Source: Sphingopyxis sp. (GTDB lineage: Bacteria; Pseudomonadota; Alphaproteobacteria; Sphingomonadales; Sphingomonadaceae). Taken from it: a stretch of DNA of 48,235 nucleotides. A program made the position numbers and the translations under genes. A model generated the notes under the pieces. The model had not been told where the DNA came from, did not search any database, and worked only from the letters and a program-made list of their open reading frames with translations. Where the stretch lies: NCBI RefSeq assembly GCF_016793825.1, contig NZ_JAEULM010000024.1, forward strand, positions 1 to 48,235, read 5' to 3'. Below, in pieces: positions 1 to 7,383 of the stretch (position 1 is the stretch's first letter; each line of letters starts with the position of its first letter).

Positions 1-10
1 GCTCGTTCAT
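1..10 (-). CDS. Start of a fourth gene of the fimbrial operon (partial)
   Basis: Only the first codons (Met-Asn-Glu) are inside the window; the gene runs off the left edge. The start is supported by a strong Shine-Dalgarno GAGGAG on the minus strand (plus positions 18-23), seven bases before the ATG at 10-8. It follows the usher-like gene by about 85 bases in the same direction, so it probably belongs to the same operon. In chaperone-usher loci this place often holds a tip adhesin or another pilin, but nothing in the visible bases shows that. Confidence 0.45.
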
Positions 11-94
11 CGTTCGACTCCTCAGGTAAAGGAGCCGAAAGGGTCTGCCTGTGGCAGCCCGCGTTCAATCAGGCGCGGCGCTCGAAGGGCTGCT

Positions 95-2881
95 TTACAT
101 CGAGGCTAGCGCCAATCCACGAAGTGGTTCGTGCACCGGCCCTCGCGCGCTATTGCCGCTTTCGGCCGCCGCCGTGGGTCCGGCCGCGTCGCGCTGGAGC
201 GGCCGCAGCTTCAGCGTTCCCAATTTGACGCGCGGCGCCGCCTTCCCCGGCCCCACACTCAGCATGAAAGCGGGGTCGAGCCGCAACGCAGCAGCCGATG
301 CTTTCGCCATACGCACCGTGTATCGGCCGTAAGCCACACTTTCGAAAAGGAAATATCCGTCGAACTCCGTCAGCGTCGTCGCGCGGACGCGGCCTTCGGC
401 ATCGACCAGCTCAAGGCTCAGTCCTTCGATCGGATTACCGCCGTCGCGGATTGCAACGCCTTCAATTTCGCCGGCCTGCGTCATCGGCAGCGCGACGCGC
501 GTCGCAACGCCGGGGCGCGGAGTAACGACCACACCGGGAAGTGCCGGCTGGACATAGGGATCGGGAAGGCTGCCCGCATCGATCCCGATCATTACCGGGC
601 GAAAGGGCTCAAGCCCGTCGATCGCGGCCCGCCCGCTCTTATCGGTCGATGCCTCGACAAAGGCATTCCCCGCGGTCAGCGGGACTCCGACCACCGCGGC
701 TTCACCGGGCTGACGGATACCATCGCCGTTATCGTCCATGAAGACGTCGGCCATCACTTGCCCGCGACCGCCCAGCTTTTCGCTCGACAGGCGCCAACCG
801 CCGCCGGCCGGCTTCGGCCCGAAGCTGAAAGCGAGCGACAGCGACGCCGCGACGGAGCCATCGGTCGCCACTTCGCCGAATCCACTGAGCTGTAGCTTGT
901 TGAAACGGCGCGTATATCCCAGGCCTGCCCGCGCGCGATCGAGCCCTCGATCATAGCCGAGTTCGGCGCGCCATTCGGCATCGTCCTTCCCCGTCCATTC
1001 GCCAACCACCGCGACGCGCGTGTCGGCACTGGCACCGGACAGCAGAAAGCGCGCCTCACCGCGCAGGCGGACGCGCCCGATCCGGGCATTGGCGAGCAGC
1101 GTTGCGGTCAGATTATCGGGCGGATCGGGCCCGACAGGAACCTTGGAACGCGCCCAGTCGAGTTGGCCGGTGAAGGTCAGTGCGCGAAAACTCAACGATG
1201 CTCGTCCCGACGCCTCAAGGGTCGAGGCTCCCGAGGCACGGTCGATCTTTGCGAGATCGAAATGAAGCGGCAGGATCGTCCGTCCCAACGTCACGGACTG
1301 ATCGACCGACAACGAATAGAGTCCCTCGATCTTGCCGACGAACCGATCGGACACGAAGCCGCCCCAGCCGCGCATCGCATCGGCCCGCACATTGGTATCG
1401 CCGAACGCCGCAACCCAGCTTGCGCGCGCCGCCGCGCTGCCGTCGTCGGCATAGCTCCCGGCGATTTCGAGCAGCGAGGGGCCAATCGAACGACGCACTG
1501 CCACTTCACCATAGGTGCGCCGGATATTTTCGATCATCAGGCTGTGGAGATACGCCGCGATCGAGGTACGGGTATTGAGTCCTCGCTCGATTCCAGCGGT
1601 TCCGCGCCAGCCACGCCGAAACGCCCCGCCACGCCGGCCGAATTCGACAAGATCGGTGTTTTCCTGGGCGACGCCCGCCCAGTACCAAGTCTGCTGCGGC
1701 GGTATCGAATCGATGCCGACCTGCAGTTGCTTGATTTCACGACGAATTTGCCCCTGCGGGCCATACATCACGATCTCGAAGCGGTTCGATCCATATTGCA
1801 GCGGGACGTCGAGAAATTCGTAACGACCGTCGCTGTTCGGCGCGGTAAAGGCCAGCAACTGCCCGTTGCGATACAATTCGGCGTCCCAACCCGCCGGAAG
1901 GTCGCCGCGAAAGCTCGTCTTGTCGAAGCTGTCGGGGCGCTCGACGGGGCGGTTGGTCAGCACGGCACCGCGCCCCGGTATCGACTGCGCGACGAGTCCG
2001 GTCGACAGCAAGCTGACATCGCCCACGGCATAGTGCGTCGCACGCAGTGGACCCAGCAGCCGCCCCTCCGGATCGGTTCGGTAGAGCCGCAGGCGCAGGC
2101 TGTCGGGCACTCCCTGATTGTCCGATGACAGGCGCGCATCGAAACTCTGGCCGACCACTTCGCCGGCCGCGAAAACCTCATAGCGCGCCTGTGCGTATGA
2201 TCCGCCCTTCTTGTCAGACACGAACCCGGCAGAAGCGACCACATCGACCGAAGGAGTCGCCCAGCCCTGATAGGGCCGCTTGGTCTGCGGCAGACTGGCG
2301 AGATCGAACGATGCCTGCGGCCGGATTCCCGCCGCCCGGGCCCGCCGCTCGGCCGCTAGCTGGAACGGCAGCTTCTCCTTGGAATCGACCCGCAAAACGG
2401 CATTCGACAGATCGGCAACGACGGGAACGCCCAGCCATGTGTTGAGACTGGCGAGGTCGACGCACCAGCCTGCGGGAACATCGCGGATTGCGGTCGCGCC
2501 GATCGCATAGCTCTGGCTGCCGACATGGACCTCTCCCGCGTCGCGGTCGATTACCAGGCTGCGCCGTTCGTCGAACACCCAGCCGGTTGCGCGGCGCAAC
2601 TTCTTGTCGACGCGGACGGCCAGATCGAGCGCAAGCACCATGTCGCCCAGATCGACGCAAATGCCCTGCGGGGTCTGATAGCCGCGCACGCCATCGCCCA
2701 GGCGGTATTGGCCAGACCGCAGGTCGAAGAGCCAGCGGTCGTCCTCGTTCGGCGCCCAGCCATCGGATGCCAGAGATACAGGATTCTTTTCAACGGCATG
2801 GGCGCCGAACGGGGCAAGCCCGACCAGCGCCAGTCCAGCGAAAAGCGCCGGAAAATACCGAAGTATGGCCGCGCGGATCAT
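95..2881 (-). CDS. Usher-like outer-membrane protein with C-terminal SdrD-B/carboxypeptidase-regulatory-like domains
   Basis: 928 residues. A signal peptide ends near FGAHA (about residue 29). Residues 30-160 form a mixed region and the middle (about 190-700) is rich in the alternating, aromatic-flanked strands of an outer-membrane barrel. From residue 706 there is an SdrD-B-like calcium-type motif (DVFMDDNGDGIRQPGE) followed by a second beta-sandwich repeat with the carboxypeptidase-regulatory signature (FDGYFLFESVAYGRYTV). The gene sits 30 bases after the periplasmic chaperone gene, and a DUF4402 pilin heads the operon, so the likely role is secretion and assembly of surface fibres. It lacks an obvious classical FimD layout and looks closer to alternative (CS1-like) ushers; that subfamily is inferred from context. 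The ATG at 2881 directly precedes a basic N-terminus and hydrophobic core, which fits the start. Confidence 0.72.
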   Translation of the reverse strand: MIRAAILRYFPALFAGLALVGLAPFGAHAVEKNPVSLASDGWAPNEDDRWLFDLRSGQYRLGDGVRGYQTPQGICVDLGDMVLALDLAVRVDKKLRRATGWVFDERRSLVIDRDAGEVHVGSQSYAIGATAIRDVPAGWCVDLASLNTWLGVPVVADLSNAVLRVDSKEKLPFQLAAERRARAAGIRPQASFDLASLPQTKRPYQGWATPSVDVVASAGFVSDKKGGSYAQARYEVFAAGEVVGQSFDARLSSDNQGVPDSLRLRLYRTDPEGRLLGPLRATHYAVGDVSLLSTGLVAQSIPGRGAVLTNRPVERPDSFDKTSFRGDLPAGWDAELYRNGQLLAFTAPNSDGRYEFLDVPLQYGSNRFEIVMYGPQGQIRREIKQLQVGIDSIPPQQTWYWAGVAQENTDLVEFGRRGGAFRRGWRGTAGIERGLNTRTSIAAYLHSLMIENIRRTYGEVAVRRSIGPSLLEIAGSYADDGSAAARASWVAAFGDTNVRADAMRGWGGFVSDRFVGKIEGLYSLSVDQSVTLGRTILPLHFDLAKIDRASGASTLEASGRASLSFRALTFTGQLDWARSKVPVGPDPPDNLTATLLANARIGRVRLRGEARFLLSGASADTRVAVVGEWTGKDDAEWRAELGYDRGLDRARAGLGYTRRFNKLQLSGFGEVATDGSVAASLSLAFSFGPKPAGGGWRLSSEKLGGRGQVMADVFMDDNGDGIRQPGEAAVVGVPLTAGNAFVEASTDKSGRAAIDGLEPFRPVMIGIDAGSLPDPYVQPALPGVVVTPRPGVATRVALPMTQAGEIEGVAIRDGGNPIEGLSLELVDAEGRVRATTLTEFDGYFLFESVAYGRYTVRMAKASAAALRLDPAFMLSVGPGKAAPRVKLGTLKLRPLQRDAAGPTAAAESGNSARGPVHEPLRGLALASM

Positions 2882-2911
2882 CGCACGCCTGCGGTTTCGT
2901 CCTGCCCCGAC

Positions 2912-3742
2912 CTATTTCACGACCCGATCCACCGCATCGATCGTAGCGCCGCCAACCTCGCGGTCCTCGGTATAGCGGATCTGTACCGGACCTTTGAGCT
3001 TCACCGCCAGTTCGGGCGGAACGCGCAGCGATACCTTGCGCGCGCCAATCTCGGGATAGACAGCAATGCCTCGTGCGAGCAGCAGCGGTTCTGAAACCCC
3101 GGGCCGCGTCACTTCGATATCGCCATAAACCGAACGATTGCCCGTACGCGAGAGGTCGAACTCGAACGCTGGGCCATCCTTCGTTTCACCAACCCAGGCG
3201 TTGCCGATCGTCGCGGTCGCACCAAGATCGCCGACGCGCACGATGATCGGGATGGTGATGCCGTATATCGGCGTGAGCGCGATCGAAACACCGGTCGGCG
3301 CAGGCTTCGCAGGATCGACCGCGACGGCAGGCACGGCATCGGGGACCGCGCGAAACAGCATGTGCGCCCGATACTCCCCCGAAGCAAGTCCGTCGGGAAG
3401 GCGCACGCCGACCCGGATCACCTGCGGCTGATTCGGGGGCAGCGTCACGCGCCGCGGGCTGAAGGCGATCATGTCGAGCGCCGCGCGCTCGGCGGCCGTG
3501 ACATTCGCTTCGTCTATTTCCTCCAGCCCGCCTTCGGGCGTCATTCGCTTGATTTCCAGGCTGATACGGTATGTCGCCGGCTCGGCGCCGATGTTGTTCA
3601 GCACCACTTCGGTGCCGCGCGATCCGTCGAGGATGACGCGCGTCGGCGCGACGAGCAGGTCCCCGGCCGCCTCGGCCGGTACAGCGGCCGCTGACAGCGC
3701 AGCCGCGGAAAACAGGCACAGGGCCCTCATAAGGCGCAACAT
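2912..3742 (-). CDS. Periplasmic fimbrial chaperone (PapD-like immunoglobulin fold)
   Basis: About 276 residues from the chosen ATG at 3742, which has GGGGA nine bases upstream; the reading frame is open further upstream, but that extension would precede the signal peptide. The signal peptide ends near VPAEA. The mature N-terminus (LLVAPTRVILDG) and the later NQPQVIRVGVR segment match the first beta-sandwich of pilus chaperones, where an Arg and a Lys anchor the subunit C-terminus. The role is to hold pilin subunits in the periplasm and hand them to the usher. It lies between the pilin and usher genes, all on the minus strand. Family membership is well supported by sequence and context; the exact clade is not. 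Confidence 0.82.
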   Translation of the reverse strand: MLRLMRALCLFSAAALSAAAVPAEAAGDLLVAPTRVILDGSRGTEVVLNNIGAEPATYRISLEIKRMTPEGGLEEIDEANVTAAERAALDMIAFSPRRVTLPPNQPQVIRVGVRLPDGLASGEYRAHMLFRAVPDAVPAVAVDPAKPAPTGVSIALTPIYGITIPIIVRVGDLGATATIGNAWVGETKDGPAFEFDLSRTGNRSVYGDIEVTRPGVSEPLLLARGIAVYPEIGARKVSLRVPPELAVKLKGPVQIRYTEDREVGGATIDAVDRVVK

Positions 3743-3979
3743 CGATACGATCCCCACAATCGTTGCGGGCGTGGTCCCCACCGCGCCCATTGGTTGGTCG
3801 ATCCCTGTTGCGCCTTCATGGTTGATATTTCGCTAACCATGGCGGAGCGCCCAGCGCTGGCCGGTTCTTTCCGTCTTACCCCGCCGATATTTTCCAGTGG
3901 CGCGGGGCGTCAGGGAGACGGCACGGCCGGAACACAAAAAGAGCCGCCGAGGCTGGTACCCGGCGACCCCTTTGTGGTC

Positions 3980-4000
3980 GGCGCGCCCGTCCGGCGCGCC
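3980..4000 (-). terminator. GC-rich hairpin between pilin and chaperone genes
   Basis: Two copies of the self-complementary octamer GGCGCGCC (3980-3987 and 3993-4000) are separated by five bases. They form an eight-base-pair stem in the pilin-to-chaperone spacer. A second, weaker CGACC/GGTCG stem lies beside it (3964-3980). There is no run of T after it on the minus strand, so it is better read as a partial terminator or RNA-end stabiliser than a full intrinsic terminator. Such a site would let pilin mRNA outnumber chaperone and usher mRNA. Confidence 0.4.
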
Positions 4001-4025
4001 GTCCCCCCACCTGAAAAATCAGGAC

Positions 4026-4520
4026 TTACTGATAGTTGGCGGTAACGGTGAACGTTCCCGCGTAGTTGCCGGCAGCCTGGCTGGCACCGACGGTCAGCGT
4101 GCCGCCAACCGAGAAAGTGCCACCCGTCGCGCCGAGCGTAACGGTCGGAGCCGAATAGGTCAGCGCCGCCGACATCGTGTTGCTACCCGACGTCAGCGAA
4201 ACCGTGGACGGACCGCTGATGCCGACAACCGCGCCGCTCGTACCGGCGAGGTTGAAGCCCGCGGCGGTCGTGGTGCCGATGCAGGTCAGGCCGGTGCCGC
4301 ACGATACCGCGCCGGCCGTCGAAACCGCAACGGTCGACGCCGCGGTGCCGCTGACGATCGTGCCGAAGTCGAGATCGGTCGAATTGGTGAGCGTGAGCTG
4401 CTGGAGGATGCGGGCCTTCGCCGTGGCGGTGGCCGTTGCCGCATGTGCCGCCGAGGCGTTCATGGCGAGGGCAGCGATCGCGGCGCCGACGATGGCGCGC
4501 TTCATTCCAATGGTGCGCAT
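4026..4520 (-). CDS. DUF4402 pilin-like secreted protein
   Basis: 164 residues from the ATG at 4520, chosen because AAGGGA lies nine bases upstream; a second in-frame ATG at 4505 would start at MKRAIVG. The signal peptide ends near ASAAHA. The mature part is Thr/Ala/Gly/Ser-rich beta structure with DLDFGTIVSG near its start and a C-terminal AGNYAGTFTVTANY strand, both typical of DUF4402. Two Cys in the middle (SCGTGLTC) could form a disulfide. DUF4402 proteins are small secreted domains often coded with pilus chaperones and ushers. As first gene of this operon, with its own long upstream region, it is probably the major fibre subunit. Confidence 0.8.
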   Translation of the reverse strand: MRTIGMKRAIVGAAIAALAMNASAAHAATATATAKARILQQLTLTNSTDLDFGTIVSGTAASTVAVSTAGAVSCGTGLTCIGTTTAAGFNLAGTSGAVVGISGPSTVSLTSGSNTMSAALTYSAPTVTLGATGGTFSVGGTLTVGASQAAGNYAGTFTVTANYQ

Positions 4521-4874
4521 ATGATTTGGTCCCTTGAAGTCGATAGGTAGAGTCGAAACCCGAATGGAAATCCCACCCCATTCGCCGACCTCTTTAGCGA
4601 CGCACATCTTCAGGCTTTGCCAGCAAGCATGGTTAACAGCCCATATAGTTTTGGCCCGCGTTGCGAGGTGCAAGCGAGCGAAAACATGGCCTTAGGCCGC
4701 AGTTTGGCTAGTCGTGGGGACCGCCTATGGCCTGTTAACGGCCCGCGCTGACACAAATTAAGTCGCGCGAAAAAAGATTCGCAGGAAGGCGCACCGAATC
4801 GGAACCGCATTCGCCATCACTGCGAAGGCCAAGCCTATCCGTTCAAATTTTATGGGGCCCGCCCGGGCGCCGAT
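4521..4874. promoter_or_regulatory. Upstream region of the fimbrial operon; two GTTAACRGCCC repeats
   Basis: The 354-base gap between parB and the pilin gene has no convincing gene. It contains an 11-base direct repeat, GTTAACAGCCC at 4632-4642 and GTTAACGGCCC at 4734-4744, spaced 102 bases apart, and an inverted repeat GGCCT-T-AGGCC at 4687-4697. No clear sigma-70 promoter was recognised. The repeats are candidate operator sites for the pilin promoter; this is inference. The parB stop is followed by GC-rich sequence then an AT stretch (about 4846-4870) that could be a weak terminator. Confidence 0.35.
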
Positions 4875-5828
4875 TCAGATCGATTCGCCGCTAAGCCGCT
4901 GGCAGATCATGTCGAGCTGGTCGAGCGAAGCAAATTTCAGCGTCAGCGCACCTTTGCCCCCGCCCGCATATTGAATGGCAACGCCAATACCCAGCAGTTC
5001 GGACAAATGCCGCTCCACGGCCATGATGTCGGGGTCGCGCCCCGAACCGCTGCTCGCCGATTCATCCGCGGCCTTGCGCCCACCGCCCTTTTCGGCGCGG
5101 ACCAACGCTTCGACGGCCCGAACGGACAGCCCTTCCTTCGCGACCTTGCGCGCGATCGACTCGGCGCCATCGGCCCCGATCAGAGCGCGCGCATGCCCCA
5201 TCGACAGCGATCCGTCGCCGACCATCGCCTGCACGGCTTGCGGCAGGTCGAGCAGGCGCATCAGATTCGCGACATGGCTGCGCGATTTGCCGACGAGCTT
5301 GGCCAGTTCTTCCTGGCTATGCCCGAAATCGTCGATCAGCCGGCGATACGCGGTGGCCTCTTCGATCGCGTTGAGATCCTGACGCTGGATATTCTCGACG
5401 AGCGCGATCTCATAGGTCGCGGCGTCGTCGAGCTCTCGCACAAGAGCGGGAATCTGATGCAGTCCTGCGCGCTGCGCCGCACGCCACCGCCGTTCGCCCG
5501 CAACCAGTTGATACCCCTGCCCATCCGGAGCGCGCCGGATGATGATCGGTTGAAGCAGCCCGCGCGCGCCGATCGAATCGGCAAGCTCCGCGATCGCCGC
5601 GTCATCGAAATGCCGCCGGGGCTGATTCGGGAGCGGCCGGATCGACCCGACCGATACATGCTGCACCGAATCTCCTGTAGCCGGGGCGGTTTTTGCCGCT
5701 CCGCCGGGGGTCGCAAGCACCGGCGCCTCGACGGCCGCATCGCCAAACAGGGCATTCAATCCGCGACCCAGTCCCGAGGGACGCTTGCGCGGCGTTGATC
5801 CGGAATTTTCCTTTTCAATATCAGACAT
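4875..5828 (-). CDS. parB: Chromosome-partitioning protein ParB
   Basis: 317 residues. ParB is a CTP-dependent DNA clamp that loads at parS near the origin and spreads to form the partition complex. The CTP-binding motifs are visible: GERRWRA at 111-117 and ENIQRQDL at 145-152. A helix-turn-helix segment follows (about 170-192, SQEELAKLVGKSRSHVANLMRLL) and reads parS. The N-terminus holds the GLGRGLNALFGD segment typical of chromosomal ParB, which interacts with ParA. The C-terminal 60 residues are the dimerisation domain, after an Ala/Ser/Gly linker. The ATG follows the parA stop with no gap, so the two are co-translated. Three parS-type sites lie 0.9-3.5 kb upstream in the same operon. Confidence 0.97.
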   Translation of the reverse strand: MSDIEKENSGSTPRKRPSGLGRGLNALFGDAAVEAPVLATPGGAAKTAPATGDSVQHVSVGSIRPLPNQPRRHFDDAAIAELADSIGARGLLQPIIIRRAPDGQGYQLVAGERRWRAAQRAGLHQIPALVRELDDAATYEIALVENIQRQDLNAIEEATAYRRLIDDFGHSQEELAKLVGKSRSHVANLMRLLDLPQAVQAMVGDGSLSMGHARALIGADGAESIARKVAKEGLSVRAVEALVRAEKGGGRKAADESASSGSGRDPDIMAVERHLSELLGIGVAIQYAGGGKGALTLKFASLDQLDMICQRLSGESI

Positions 5829-6611
5829 CTAAGCTGCTTTCCGGACATTCGGAAGCCGATCGATCAGCTCGCGGGCAAGCGCAATATACGCGGCCGACCC
5901 GGCACAGCGATGGTCGTAAATCAGCGCGGGCAAGCCATGGCTCGGTGCTTCCGACAGCCGCACATTGCGCGGGATCACCGTTTCGAACACGACCGGGCCC
6001 AGCACTTCGCGGACATCGTCGGACACCTGATCGGTCAGCCGGTTGCGGCGGTCGAACATCGTCAGCGCGACGCCAAGGATCGACAATTTCTGGTTGAAGC
6101 GACCCCGCACGCGCTCAACGGTCGTCAGCAACTGACTCAGCCCCTCGAGCGCGAAAAATTCGCATTGCAACGGAACGATCAGCGATTCGGCCGCGATCAG
6201 TGCATTGAGCGTCAACATGCCAAGCGACGGGGGGCAGTCGATCAGGCAAATATCCCATTGTCCGGCCTCGGCGCCCGTCAGCGCCTGCTCGAGCCGGTGG
6301 AGCCGGTCGGCAAACTCGATCAGTTCGATCTCGGCGCCCGACAGGTCGACCGTCGCCGGGACGATATCGAGCCGTGGTACCGCCGTCGGCACCGCACATT
6401 CGGCGACGGTCGCCTCGGCGCGCAATAAATCATAGCTCGAATATTCGCGCTGCGCCTGCTTGATGCCGAGTCCCGTCGATGCGTTGCCTTGCGGATCGAG
6501 GTCGATGATCAGCGTCCGCCAGCCAGTTGCCGCGAGTGCGGTCGCCAGATTGATCGCGGTCGTCGTCTTGCCGACCCCGCCTTTCTGGTTCGCCACGGCA
6601 ATGCGGATCAT
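5829..6611 (-). CDS. parA: Chromosome-partitioning ATPase ParA
   Basis: 260 residues from the ATG at 6611. The start was chosen because MIRIAVANQKGGVGKTT is the normal family N-terminus; upstream in-frame codons lie inside rsmG. The deviant Walker A motif KGGVGKTT is at 10-17, with LIIDLDPQGNAS (Walker A') and ICLIDCPPSLG (Walker B) after it. ParA binds DNA non-specifically as an ATP dimer and moves ParB-parS complexes along the nucleoid. The rsmG stop and the parA start overlap as ATGA, and the parA TAG touches the parB ATG, so rsmG, parA and parB are translationally coupled. Confidence 0.97.
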   Translation of the reverse strand: MIRIAVANQKGGVGKTTTAINLATALAATGWRTLIIDLDPQGNASTGLGIKQAQREYSSYDLLRAEATVAECAVPTAVPRLDIVPATVDLSGAEIELIEFADRLHRLEQALTGAEAGQWDICLIDCPPSLGMLTLNALIAAESLIVPLQCEFFALEGLSQLLTTVERVRGRFNQKLSILGVALTMFDRRNRLTDQVSDDVREVLGPVVFETVIPRNVRLSEAPSHGLPALIYDHRCAGSAAYIALARELIDRLPNVRKAA

Positions 6612-7267
6612 CGCTTTCCTCGCTGTTGTGCCCCAATCGACCCTTCGCCGACCAGAATGTAACTTTCCGCATCGGTGCGGCTCTGTTCCACGTGAAACAT
6701 CCTCTGCCACGCCCGCGGCAGCAACGCCAGTTCCTTAACCGCGTTTCGTCCCTTTGGCAGCAGCCAGCGGGTCGATTCGGTGGAAAAGCGGGTGGATAAG
6801 CCGACCAGCTTGTCGAGCGGCGCGAAAGCGCGGGCGCTGATGGTCGAAGCGGCGCGCGTTTCGACGCGCTCCAACGACGCTTCGGCAACCTCTGCATGGG
6901 AGAGATCGAGTTCGGCCGCCACTGCACGCAAGAAATCGCACCGCCGTTTGCGCGATTCGACCAGCAACAGGGGCCGATCGCTCAGGATTGCAACGACCAG
7001 ACCCGGCAGCCCCGGCCCGCTTCCCAGGTCGATCCAGAGCCCGTCGCGCGCCCAATCGAGCACCAGCAATTGCGCACTGTCGGCGACATGCCGCACCCAA
7101 AGCGTCGGAATAGTCGACGCCGCAATCAGATTCTGCCGGTCATTCTCCGCGATCAGCATCTTCGCGAAGCGGTCAAGCTGCGCCCATTGCCGAACCGTGG
7201 GAGAGAGGACCTCATCAATCCAGGCGCGAGCGCTCTCCTCGCTGTCGAGCAACGCTATATCCGTCAT
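6608..7267 (-). CDS. rsmG: 16S rRNA (guanine-N7)-methyltransferase RsmG
   Basis: 219 residues. RsmG (GidB) methylates N7 of G527 in 16S rRNA using S-adenosylmethionine; loss gives low-level streptomycin resistance. The SAM-binding motif DLGSGPGLPG is at about 80-89, after the conserved NLIAASTIPTLWVRHVADSAQL segment that contacts rRNA. Near the C-terminus the codons for MFHVEQ contain a parS site, so partition and coding functions share bases. The ATG at 7267 overlaps the stop of a possible 39-codon ORF that fills the space back to mnmG. Confidence 0.95.
   Translation of the reverse strand: MTDIALLDSEESARAWIDEVLSPTVRQWAQLDRFAKMLIAENDRQNLIAASTIPTLWVRHVADSAQLLVLDWARDGLWIDLGSGPGLPGLVVAILSDRPLLLVESRKRRCDFLRAVAAELDLSHAEVAEASLERVETRAASTISARAFAPLDKLVGLSTRFSTESTRWLLPKGRNAVKELALLPRAWQRMFHVEQSRTDAESYILVGEGSIGAQQRGKR
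6684..6699. other. parS centromere site 1 (inside rsmG)
   Basis: TGTTCCACGTGAAACA matches the near-universal ParB-binding sequence TGTTNCACGTGAAACA. It lies in the rsmG coding region, about 70 bases upstream of the parA start. Confidence 0.93.
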
Positions 7268-7383
7268 GCGCGCGCCTTCGCCGATCCTTCGCGCGCCACT
7301 TCATCGATATCTGCGGTGACAAGGCGGCATGCGACGCTGCGTCCGGATTCGCCACCTGGCAAAGAACGGACCATAGGCCACAT
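7264..7383 (-). CDS. Possible small coupled ORF between mnmG and rsmG (39 residues)
   Basis: The gap between mnmG and rsmG is open in one frame from an ATG at 7383 to a TGA at 7266-7264. Its start shares a base with the mnmG stop (TGATG) and its stop overlaps the rsmG start (ATGA), the arrangement of translationally coupled genes. The predicted peptide begins [11 protein letters not shown] and ends SAKARA; it has no recognised domain or membrane segment. In GC-rich DNA a 39-codon open frame occurs easily by chance, so this is a candidate only. It may simply carry ribosomes from mnmG to rsmG. Confidence 0.35.
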   Translation of the reverse strand: MWPMVRSLPGGESGRSVACRLVTADIDEVAREGSAKARA

